From positions 62,001 through 126,000 of the forward strand of contig DEWY01000009.1 of the NCBI GenBank assembly GCA_002363865.1: a DNA stretch of 64,000 bases, written 5' to 3'. The position numbers and the translations under genes were made by a program. The stretch is from Caulobacteraceae bacterium UBA3198. GTDB lineage: Bacteria > Pseudomonadota > Alphaproteobacteria > Caulobacterales > Caulobacteraceae. The notes beneath the pieces are model-generated. The model was not told the origin of the DNA and did not search any database. It was given only the letters and a program-made list of their open reading frames with translations. Shown here in pieces: positions 1 to 7,098 of the stretch. Each line of letters opens with the position of its first letter. Position 1 is the stretch's first letter.

Positions 1-1
1 C

Positions 2-106
2 TTCCTGATCTGCACCCATGACGAACATGTCGCCGCCCGCTGTCACCGCCGGATCCAGCTGGTCGACGGCCGGGTCCAGGCGCAGGAGTCAGACCACCGA
101 GATTGA
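2..106 (+). CDS. ABC transporter ATP-binding protein, C-terminal fragment
   Basis: Only the last 34 codons are in the window; the gene enters from the left edge. The reading frame contains a THD motif, which fits the switch-histidine (H-loop) of ABC ATPases. It is followed by RIQLVDGRV, the usual end of the nucleotide-binding domain in LolD/MacB-type exporters. The stop at 104-106 lies inside the 3' end of the convergent selD gene, so the two genes overlap tail to tail by 18 bases. Family assignment is by pattern only. Which exporter it belongs to cannot be told from the fragment. Confidence 0.6.
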   Translation, partial: FLICTHDEHVAARCHRRIQLVDGRVQAQESDHRD

Positions 107-1132
107 GGCCGCGCCTTCGACCATATGCCCGACGACCGCCGCCGCCTCGGCGCCCAGTTCGCCGAGCCGCGCCATGACGGCCGGCAGCGCGGCCTCATCC
201 AGGGCGATCAGCAGGCCGCCGCTGGTCTGGGGGTCACAAAGAATGTCCCGGCGCCATTCGGGAAAGTCGTCCGTCAGGTGGACGGCCTCGCCATAGCTTG
301 CCCAGTTACGTCCCGACGCGCCGGTGCGAACGCCGGCCTGCGAGAGGGCCTCAACCCCGGCCAGCAGCACGGGGGCCTCGGCGCGGATTTCAGCAGACAG
401 CCCCGCCCCGCGGCACATTTCCAGGGTGTGGCCGAGCAGGCCGAAGCCGGTGACATCGGTCACCCCATGGACGCCGGCGAAGCCGCCCAGTTCGGCCCCG
501 ATCCGGTTGAGCTGCGTGGTGGAGGCGATCAGGGCCTCGTAGCCCGCTGCATCCAACCGCTGCTGCTTGAAGGCCGCGCTCAGCACGCCGACGCCCAGCC
601 CCTTGGTGAGCAGCAGCAGATCCCCGGCCTGGGCGGTGCGATTGGTCATCACCCGGTCCGGATGGACGAGGCCCAGGGCCACCAGCCCGTAGATCGGCTC
701 GACGCTGTCGATGGAGTGACCGCCCGCTACGGGTATGCCGGCGGCGGCGCACACCGCCGCCCCGCCCGCCAGGATTCCGGATATCTGCTCGGTGGACAGC
801 TTGCCGATGGGCATGCCGACAATGGCCAGCGCAAAAATCGGCGTCGCGCCCATGGCGTAGACGTCAGAGATCGCATTGGTCGCGGCGATGCGGCCAAAGT
901 CGAAAGGATCATCGACGACCGGCATGAAGAAGTCGGTGGTCGCCACCAGGGCCTGCTGGTCGTTCAGCCGCCAGACCGCCGCATCGTCGGAGGTCTCGGT
1001 CCCCACCATCAGATTGGGGAACAGGCCCGCCTGCGGGACCCCGGCCAGGATCTCCCGCAGGACGGCGGGCGACAGCTTGCAGCCGCAGCCGCCGCCATGG
1101 GCCAGATCAGTCAACCGCACCGGCTCGGCCAT
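89..1132 (-). CDS. selD: selenide, water dikinase (selenophosphate synthetase)
   Basis: SelD makes selenophosphate from selenide and ATP, the selenium donor for selenocysteine and for 2-selenouridine in tRNA. The 347-residue length is normal for the family. The N-terminus carries HGGGCGCK, with the catalytic Cys at residue 16 and Lys at 19, corresponding to Cys17 and Lys20 of the E. coli enzyme. The catalytic residue is Cys rather than selenocysteine, so no SECIS is needed here. It is divergent from selU across a 70-base gap, so both probably share one promoter region. With selU as the only selenium partner in view, its likely product use is tRNA modification, although selA/selB could lie elsewhere. 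Confidence 0.95.
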   Translation of the reverse strand: MAEPVRLTDLAHGGGCGCKLSPAVLREILAGVPQAGLFPNLMVGTETSDDAAVWRLNDQQALVATTDFFMPVVDDPFDFGRIAATNAISDVYAMGATPIFALAIVGMPIGKLSTEQISGILAGGAAVCAAAGIPVAGGHSIDSVEPIYGLVALGLVHPDRVMTNRTAQAGDLLLLTKGLGVGVLSAAFKQQRLDAAGYEALIASTTQLNRIGAELGGFAGVHGVTDVTGFGLLGHTLEMCRGAGLSAEIRAEAPVLLAGVEALSQAGVRTGASGRNWASYGEAVHLTDDFPEWRRDILCDPQTSGGLLIALDEAALPAVMARLGELGAEAAAVVGHMVEGAASISVV

Positions 1133-1202
1133 CGGGTCTCGTCCTTATGTCGAAGGGTTTGCGGTTCGTTGTATAGCACTGGGGCGGAGACGGGAGCGGG
1201 CT

Positions 1203-2276
1203 ATGCCAGGATTTGACGTGACCGAGGCGGTGAGCGCCGCCGACCTGGCCCGCTATGACGCGGTCATCGATGTGCGCAGTCCGGCCGAGTTCGCCCTCGA
1301 CCACCTGCCCGGCGCCGAGAACCTGCCGGTGCTGGATGATCAGCAACGGGCGCAGGTGGGGACCATCTATGTCCAGGAATCCCGGTTCCTCGCCCGGCGA
1401 ATCGGCGCGGCCCACGTGGCCCGCAACATCGCGCTGCATCTGGAGACCGCCCTGGCCGACCGGCCGGCCAGCTTTCGCCCGCTGATCTACTGCTGGCGCG
1501 GCGGGCAACGGTCTGAAGCCATGGCGACGATCCTCTCCCAGGTAGGATGGCCCGTGACCCTGCTGCGGGGGGGCTACCGGACCTATCGCCGGCTGGTGAC
1601 CGCCCGGCTGTACGACACGCCCCAGGACCTGAAGCTCCTGCTGATCGACGGCCATACAGGATCGGCCAAGACCGAGGTGCTCCATGAGCTGGCCCGGCTG
1701 GGGGCGCAGATCATCGATCTGGAGGGGCTGGCCGCGCACCGCGGCTCCCTGTTCGGCGCCCTGGCCGGACGGCCGCAACCCAGCCAGAAGCTGTTTGAGT
1801 CTCAGTTGCTCCAGGTTCTTGACGGCCTGGACCTCACGCGTCCGATCGTCGTGGAGGCCGAGGCCAGCAAGATCGGCGACCGGATGACCCCGCCTGTGCT
1901 CTGGCGCGCCATGCAGACCGCCCCGCGGATCGTCCTGGAGGCGCCGCAGGTCAGCCGGGCGCACTATCTGGCCGCCGCCTATGGTGACATCTCCGCCGAT
2001 ACCGACGCCCTCGAGGCGGCTTTTGACCGCCTGCCCGTCGCGCCGAGCCAGGAGCGGCGGGAGGCCTGGCGGGCGATGATCGCGGCGGGCGCCTTCGCCG
2101 ATCTCGCCCAGGCCCTGATCGACCTCCACTATGACCCCGCCTATGACCGCGCCGCCAAGAAGGCTGACGCCCCGGTCCTGACCCGGCTGGCGATTGAGCC
2201 CGCCGATCCCAACAGCCGCGCTGCGGCGGCCCGGGCCATCGCCGGGGCGGTGCAGGTCCGTTACGGCGGGCTGTAG
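1203..2276 (+). CDS. selU: tRNA 2-selenouridine synthase
   Basis: SelU (MnmH) replaces the sulfur of 2-thiouridine at the tRNA wobble position 34 with selenium, using selenophosphate from SelD. The 357-residue protein has an N-terminal rhodanese domain with active-site segment YCWRGGQRS near residue 98, followed by a P-loop domain whose Walker A reads GHTGSAKT. Ala replaces the usual Gly before the Lys, a change tolerated in some P-loop families. The start at 1203 was chosen because the protein then begins just before the rhodanese domain; the open frame extends upstream only through sequence antisense to selD. Its position head to head with selD supports the call. Confidence 0.93.
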   Translation: MPGFDVTEAVSAADLARYDAVIDVRSPAEFALDHLPGAENLPVLDDQQRAQVGTIYVQESRFLARRIGAAHVARNIALHLETALADRPASFRPLIYCWRGGQRSEAMATILSQVGWPVTLLRGGYRTYRRLVTARLYDTPQDLKLLLIDGHTGSAKTEVLHELARLGAQIIDLEGLAAHRGSLFGALAGRPQPSQKLFESQLLQVLDGLDLTRPIVVEAEASKIGDRMTPPVLWRAMQTAPRIVLEAPQVSRAHYLAAAYGDISADTDALEAAFDRLPVAPSQERREAWRAMIAAGAFADLAQALIDLHYDPAYDRAAKKADAPVLTRLAIEPADPNSRAAAARAIAGAVQVRYGGL

Positions 2277-2371
2277 GCGAGCCCGGCGCTTCACTCTCGC
2301 CGCGGGGAACCGGTCGGGCGCGCGACCGCTTTGAGCCGTGAGCATGACGGGTTGCGGGGCTCTCAGCAGGA

Positions 2372-3178
2372 ATGACCAGCTTGACCACACCTGATGGCGT
2401 CCTTTCCGGCCACGGGGGGCGCACCCTTCGCGCCCTCGGACTGACCCTGGTGGCCGCCCTGTCGGTGGCTGCCTGTTCAGGGGAGCCCGACGCCGTCCAT
2501 CTGCAGCCGCCAGCGGAATGGCGCGCTAGCCTCGAACAGACCGCCCGGCGGGCGGCCGGCGAGGCCCGCGGGGTGTCGGAAGAGGTCCTTCGGCGATCAC
2601 CGGCGATCACTGGGCCGGCCCTGGCCCAGGCCATCCGTTTCTCCCGCGCCCAAGCCCTGACTCAGTCGCCAGAGCCCATGCCGGACCAGATTGGCGCCGC
2701 CCTGGCGCCCTATTTTTCCGACGACATCCTTGAGCAGGCCCGGTGGACGACGGCCGGACAGGACCTCGGCCTCGGCTCCATCCTGGCCCGCTGGTACTAT
2801 GAAGAAGGCGCCGTCACCCTGCAGGATGTGATCGTCTTCTCCGACGCGGCGGTCGCCCGCAACGTCTGGCTGTGGGCCCATGAGCTGGCCCACATGGAAC
2901 AGTATCGCAGGCTGGGCGCGCAGGGGTTCGCCGCCCGCTACGCCGCCGACTGGCAGGCGCTGGAAGCCGAGGCCAATCGGCGGGCCTTCGCCATCACCGC
3001 CGACATCCGCGCCCGCAGGGCCGCCCGCCCCTCCCCGGTGACCGCGGTGATGGACTCCCTGGCGGACATGTTGGATTTGAGCGCCCCTGGGGAAGAGCCG
3101 CAGGTCGAGGACAGCCCCCCTGAAGCGGCGGACGAGACGCCAGCTGAGGCGGCCGACACCAGGGATTTGCTCAACTGA
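2372..3178 (+). CDS. lipoprotein with DUF4157-like HELAH zinc motif
   Basis: The 268-residue protein begins with a hydrophobic signal segment and a lipobox (VAAC, Cys near residue 33), so it is probably a lipid-anchored envelope protein. The middle contains WAHELAHMEQYRRLG, an HExxH-type metal site in the setting seen in DUF4157 (eCIS-core) proteins, followed by a helix with Asp and Glu residues that could supply the third ligand. The C-terminus is acidic and low in complexity. Whether it is an active protease is unknown. The start is uncertain: ATG 2372 has AGGA directly before it, while TTG 2381 would have better spacing. No partner gene is obvious. Confidence 0.7.
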   Translation: MTSLTTPDGVLSGHGGRTLRALGLTLVAALSVAACSGEPDAVHLQPPAEWRASLEQTARRAAGEARGVSEEVLRRSPAITGPALAQAIRFSRAQALTQSPEPMPDQIGAALAPYFSDDILEQARWTTAGQDLGLGSILARWYYEEGAVTLQDVIVFSDAAVARNVWLWAHELAHMEQYRRLGAQGFAARYAADWQALEAEANRRAFAITADIRARRAARPSPVTAVMDSLADMLDLSAPGEEPQVEDSPPEAADETPAEAADTRDLLN

Positions 3179-3271
3179 GCCGCTTGGGTGAGCCTTCGCC
3201 CACACGGCAAGGCTTGCCAGGGCGCTCCGCATCGCGAAGCTAGGCGCAGAGTCGCGGAGGGGGTTAGCCAG

Positions 3272-4828
3272 ATGGCCATGCAGTCAGGTGTCTTGGGGAT
3301 GATCGAGAAGGTGGGCAATCGCCTGCCTGATCCGGTGGTCATCTTTGTCTGGATGATCGCCATCCTGTTTGTGGGCAGCATGGTGGCCGCGGGCCTGGGC
3401 GCCTCGGCGGTCAATCCGGCGACGGGGGAGACCCTTACGGCGGTGAGTCTGGCCACCTCGGAAAACCTCCGGCGGCTGTTCGTGGACATGCCCCGGACGC
3501 TGACCAGCTTCGCGCCCCTCGGCTTTGTGCTGACCGTCATGCTGGGCGCCGGGGTCGCCGAGCGGACCGGCCTGTTCTCGGCGGCCATGCGCGCCAGCGT
3601 CTCCAAGGCGCCCAAGACTTTGCTGACGCCGATCATCATCTTCACGGCCATCATCTCCAACCATGCGGCCGATGCGGCCTATGTGGTGCTGGTGCCCCTG
3701 GCGGCGGTGGTTTTCGCCGCCGCTGGCCGCCATCCGGTGGCGGGCATCGCCGCGGCCTTCGCCGGCGTCTCGGGAGGGTTCTCGGCCAATGTCTTTCCCG
3801 GCCACCTGGACGCCCTGCTGCTCGGGATCACCGAGCCCGCGGCCCGCCTGCTCGATCCCACCTGGACGGCCAACATCGCCGGCAACTGGTGGTTCATCCT
3901 GGCCATGACCGTGGTCTTCACGCCGCTGGGCTGGTGGGTGACGGACAGGATCGTCGAGCCGCGGCTGGGCCCCTGGGCGCCGGTGAGCCCGCCCCCGGAG
4001 GTCGCCGAAGGCGAGGCCGACAGCCAGGCGGCCAGCGCCCGCGAGCGCAAGGGCCTGATCTGGGCCGGCCTCGGGGCCGTGGCGGTCATCGGCCTGTGGG
4101 CGGCCATGACCATCGGGCCGGCTGCCCCCTTCATCAATGCAGAGGGCGGGCCCGGCGAGCGAATGACCCCCTTCTATTCCTCCCTGGTGGCGGGCTTCTT
4201 CCTGCTTTTCCTGGTGTGCGGCGTCGCCTATGGGGCCGCTGTCGGCACGGTGAAGAGCCAGGGGGACGTGGTCCGGCTGACCGGGCAGTCCATGGCCGAG
4301 ATGGGCCCCTACATCGTGCTCGCCTTCGTCGCCGCCCACTTCGTCACCATGTTCAACTGGTCGAACCTGGGAGCCATCATCGCCATTCACGGGGCCGAGG
4401 GGCTGCGGGCCTCGGGCCTGCCGACGCCCCTGCTGCTCACCGCCATGGTGCTGCTGGCGGCCAGCATCAACATCTTTATCGGCTCGGCCTCGGCCAAGTG
4501 GGCGGCCCTGGCGCCGATCCTGGTGCCGATGCTGATGCTGCTGGGCGTCAGCCCGGAAATGAGCACGGCGGCGTACCGGATGGGGGATTCCACCACCAAC
4601 ATCGTCACCCCGCTGATGGTCTATTTCCCGCTGATCCTCGGCTTCGCCCAGCGCTATCAGAAGGACTTCCGCATCGGCTCCCTGATGGCCGTCATGGTCC
4701 CCTACTCGCTCACCTTCCTGGCGGCCGGTCTGATCATGGTCCTGGGCTGGACGAGCTTCGACCTTCCCCTCGGTCCGGGGGCGACAGTCGACTACGTGCT
4801 GCCGACCCAGGTGCAGGTTCAGCCCTGA
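3272..4828 (+). CDS. AbgT-family transporter
   Basis: This is a 518-residue inner-membrane protein with many hydrophobic helices, close in length to E. coli AbgT (508), the p-aminobenzoyl-glutamate importer. Conserved-looking features include the N-terminal RLPDPVVIFVWM segment, SNHAADAAYVVLVPLAA, and a C-terminal MGDSTTNIVTPLMVYFPLI segment, all typical of AbgT. Some members of the family export sulfonamides, so the substrate is not settled by sequence. The start at 3272 was chosen because a GGAGGGGG site lies about 10 bases upstream. It stands alone, followed by a strong terminator. Confidence 0.88.
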   Translation: MAMQSGVLGMIEKVGNRLPDPVVIFVWMIAILFVGSMVAAGLGASAVNPATGETLTAVSLATSENLRRLFVDMPRTLTSFAPLGFVLTVMLGAGVAERTGLFSAAMRASVSKAPKTLLTPIIIFTAIISNHAADAAYVVLVPLAAVVFAAAGRHPVAGIAAAFAGVSGGFSANVFPGHLDALLLGITEPAARLLDPTWTANIAGNWWFILAMTVVFTPLGWWVTDRIVEPRLGPWAPVSPPPEVAEGEADSQAASARERKGLIWAGLGAVAVIGLWAAMTIGPAAPFINAEGGPGERMTPFYSSLVAGFFLLFLVCGVAYGAAVGTVKSQGDVVRLTGQSMAEMGPYIVLAFVAAHFVTMFNWSNLGAIIAIHGAEGLRASGLPTPLLLTAMVLLAASINIFIGSASAKWAALAPILVPMLMLLGVSPEMSTAAYRMGDSTTNIVTPLMVYFPLILGFAQRYQKDFRIGSLMAVMVPYSLTFLAAGLIMVLGWTSFDLPLGPGATVDYVLPTQVQVQP

Positions 4829-4843
4829 GGCCTTAGACCTGCG

Positions 4844-4885
4844 CTGACAGGCCGTCTGGAGCCGACGGCCTGTCAGCCCTTCATT
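4844..4885 (+). terminator. rho-independent terminator after the AbgT transporter
   Basis: A perfect 13-bp stem (4844-4856 with 4864-4876) with a 7-base loop is followed by a pyrimidine tract containing TTCATTT. It lies 15 bases after the transporter stop and before sppA. Confidence 0.75.
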
Positions 4886-4943
4886 TCCCTGCAATGGGCC
4901 CCGATATAGGGTGGGACAAGCCCCCTCCCTGCACGGACCCTCG

Positions 4944-6719
4944 ATGAAGCAGTTCCTGACCACCATGGCTGGCGTGTTCGCCGGCCTGACCCTCTTTCTG
5001 GTGGGCGTTCCCTTTCTGCTGATTGTCATTGCGGCCGGCGCCACCCGCCCGGCGCCTGTGCCGGGGGAGGTGGTCCTGCAACTGGACCTGCGCAGCCCGC
5101 TTACCGATCAGGACGCGCAGAATCCCTTTGCAGCCTTCAGCGGCGGCTCGACCTCCGTCATGTCGGTGATTGAGGCCCTGCATCGGGCGGAGAGCGACCG
5201 GCGGGTCAAGGGCCTGCTGATCCGCCTGCCCGAGGTCGGCATGGAGCCTGGGGCTGCCGACGAAATCCGCCTGGCGCTGCGTCGCTTTGAGGCCGCAGGC
5301 AAGCCCGTCATCGCCCACAGCCAGGGGCTCTATCAGTCCGGCGTGGTGACTTCGACCTACATGGTCGGCGCGGCCGCCGGAGAGTTCTGGATGCAGCCGG
5401 GCTCGGCTCTGCAGGCCACCGGCCTGGCGGTGGAAGACATCTTCTTCAAGCGCTTCTTCGACGAGTACCGGATCGAACCGGATTTCGAACAGCGCAAGGA
5501 GTTCAAGAACGCCGTCAACGGCTACCTCCACAGCGACTACACCGCCGCCCACCGGACCGCTCAACTGTCGTGGATGAATTCCGTCTATGCCAGCGGCCTG
5601 AACCTGGCCGCCAGTGACCGGGAGATGGACCCCGCCGTCCTGCGCGCGCGCCTGGAGGCCGGCCCCTATTCCGCCGCCCAGGCCCTGGAGCTCAAGCTGA
5701 TCGACAAGCTTGGTCATCTGCATGAGGCCAAGCAGACTCTCCTGACCGCGGCCGGCGACGACGCCAGGCTGCTGGACCTCTCGGCCTATGCCCGCAGCAT
5801 TGGTTCTCTCGAACGCTCAGGGCCCACCATCGCCCTGATCGAGGCCGAGGGCCCGATCACGACGGGTCAGAACGGGCTCTCCAACCCGCTGGCGCCCAGC
5901 ACCATGATCTTCTCCGACGATGTAGCCGAGGCCCTCTATGAGGCGGCCGAGGACGACGACATCAAGGCCATCGTCCTGCGGGTCAATTCTCCCGGCGGCT
6001 CAGACACCGCCTCGGAGCAGATTCTCGCCGCCGTCCGCGCCGCCAAGGCCGCCGACAAGCCTGTCGTGGTGAGCATGGGGACCTATGGCGCCTCAGGCGG
6101 CTACTGGATCGCCTCGGAAGCCTCCGCCATCGTCGCCCAGCCCACGACCCTGACCGGCTCGATCGGCGTCTATGGGGGCAAGCTGGCCCTCGGACCAGCT
6201 CTGGCGGAATTCGGCGTCGATATGCGCGAGCTCGGAGTCGGCGGGGACTTCGCCGGCGTCTACGGCACGGGCGGGAGCTTCACCCCGGCCCAGGCGGCGG
6301 CCTTCTCGTCCATGATGGACAATGTCTATCAGGAGTTCATCATCCGCGTCGCGCGAGGCCGAAATCTGACGCCGCAGCGGGTGGACGAGATCGCCCGGGG
6401 CCGGGTCTGGACCGGCGCCCAGGCCAAGTCCCTGGGGCTGGTGGACGAGGTTGGCGGCTTCTATCAGGCCGTGGACAAGGCCAAGGCCCTCGCCGGCCTC
6501 GAAGGCGAGGTCCGTCTTCGCCGCATGACCCCGCACGCCACGCCGCTTCAGGCCCTGGAGCGAGCCCTGGGCATGGGATCGGTCTCGGTGAAGACCCTGG
6601 CCGCCGCCGCCTGGGTTCTGGGCGATCCCCGCGCCCAAGGGATGCTGGACACCCTGGCCGCCGAGCGGCTGCGGGCCCAGCACAGCGCCGCCGTCCTGGC
6701 CCCGACCCCGGTCCGCTAG
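4944..6719 (+). CDS. sppA: signal peptide peptidase SppA, 67K type
   Basis: SppA is a membrane-anchored serine protease that degrades cleaved signal peptides in the envelope. The 591-residue protein starts with one transmembrane anchor (about residues 10-35), then has two tandem S49 domains as in E. coli SppA (618 residues). The Ser-Lys dyad is visible: Lys188 in EFKNAVNGY of the first domain and Ser384 in GTYGASGGYWIA of the second. They are 196 residues apart, close to the 200 of E. coli K209/S409. ATG 4944 was preferred because it places the membrane anchor at the N-terminus; an in-frame start 33 bases upstream would add a polar tail. Confidence 0.94.
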   Translation: MKQFLTTMAGVFAGLTLFLVGVPFLLIVIAAGATRPAPVPGEVVLQLDLRSPLTDQDAQNPFAAFSGGSTSVMSVIEALHRAESDRRVKGLLIRLPEVGMEPGAADEIRLALRRFEAAGKPVIAHSQGLYQSGVVTSTYMVGAAAGEFWMQPGSALQATGLAVEDIFFKRFFDEYRIEPDFEQRKEFKNAVNGYLHSDYTAAHRTAQLSWMNSVYASGLNLAASDREMDPAVLRARLEAGPYSAAQALELKLIDKLGHLHEAKQTLLTAAGDDARLLDLSAYARSIGSLERSGPTIALIEAEGPITTGQNGLSNPLAPSTMIFSDDVAEALYEAAEDDDIKAIVLRVNSPGGSDTASEQILAAVRAAKAADKPVVVSMGTYGASGGYWIASEASAIVAQPTTLTGSIGVYGGKLALGPALAEFGVDMRELGVGGDFAGVYGTGGSFTPAQAAAFSSMMDNVYQEFIIRVARGRNLTPQRVDEIARGRVWTGAQAKSLGLVDEVGGFYQAVDKAKALAGLEGEVRLRRMTPHATPLQALERALGMGSVSVKTLAAAAWVLGDPRAQGMLDTLAAERLRAQHSAAVLAPTPVR

Positions 6720-7037
6720 AGCCAGAGGGTCGGAAGGTTCGAAGGCGGCACGCAGGAACGCGATCGGGCGTTCGCCGGCCGCTGGCGTGTCTGCGCGTGT
6801 AGGTCGGAGCGCGTTGTCGGATCACGACCTGCCATAGCCAGTCCCGTGGGGCGGCAGTTGAGCATCCGCTGAGAGGCTGTGGCGCCAGATGTCACAACGC
6901 CTGGGAGCTCTCGCATCTGCGCCGTGGAGGCGCCTCGGCGAGACGCCTCCGGTTGGCCTTCGCCAAGGCGAGCCCGTTGACGTTCCAGGCGCCGCCTGCA
7001 GCCAGCGGCTGACGCGCCCCGCCCTCAAGCCTCCAGA
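6720..7037. other. intergenic region with several short inverted repeats
   Basis: No convincing gene is seen between sppA and the receptor terminator. The stretch holds small hairpin-forming segments, for example a 7-bp stem at 6926-6932/6944-6950 and a GCCTT/AAGGC stem near 6956-6970. Short open frames here lack good ribosome sites. It could hold a small RNA or be the 3' flank of both converging genes. Confidence 0.3.
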
Positions 7038-7073
7038 CAAAAAGAAAGGGCGGCGGACCGAAGTCCGCCGCCC
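7038..7073 (-). terminator. rho-independent terminator of the TonB-dependent receptor
   Basis: An 11-bp perfect GC-rich stem (7048-7058 with 7063-7073) with a 4-base loop. Read on the minus strand it is followed by a T-rich run (CTTTCTTTTTG). It lies 25 bases beyond the receptor stop codon. Confidence 0.88.
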
Positions 7074-7098
7074 CCTCTCCAGGTCTGACTGAGGTCTT

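Noticed and set aside
876..1202. N-terminal extension of SelU
   Set aside because: The upstream in-frame sequence is antisense to selD and lacks homology to the rhodanese N-terminus; ATG 1203 gives the normal protein.
3284..5044. A 586-codon minus-strand frame opposite the AbgT gene
   Set aside because: Gly/His/Arg/Asp-rich shadow with no motif; it would also cross the terminator at 4844-4885.
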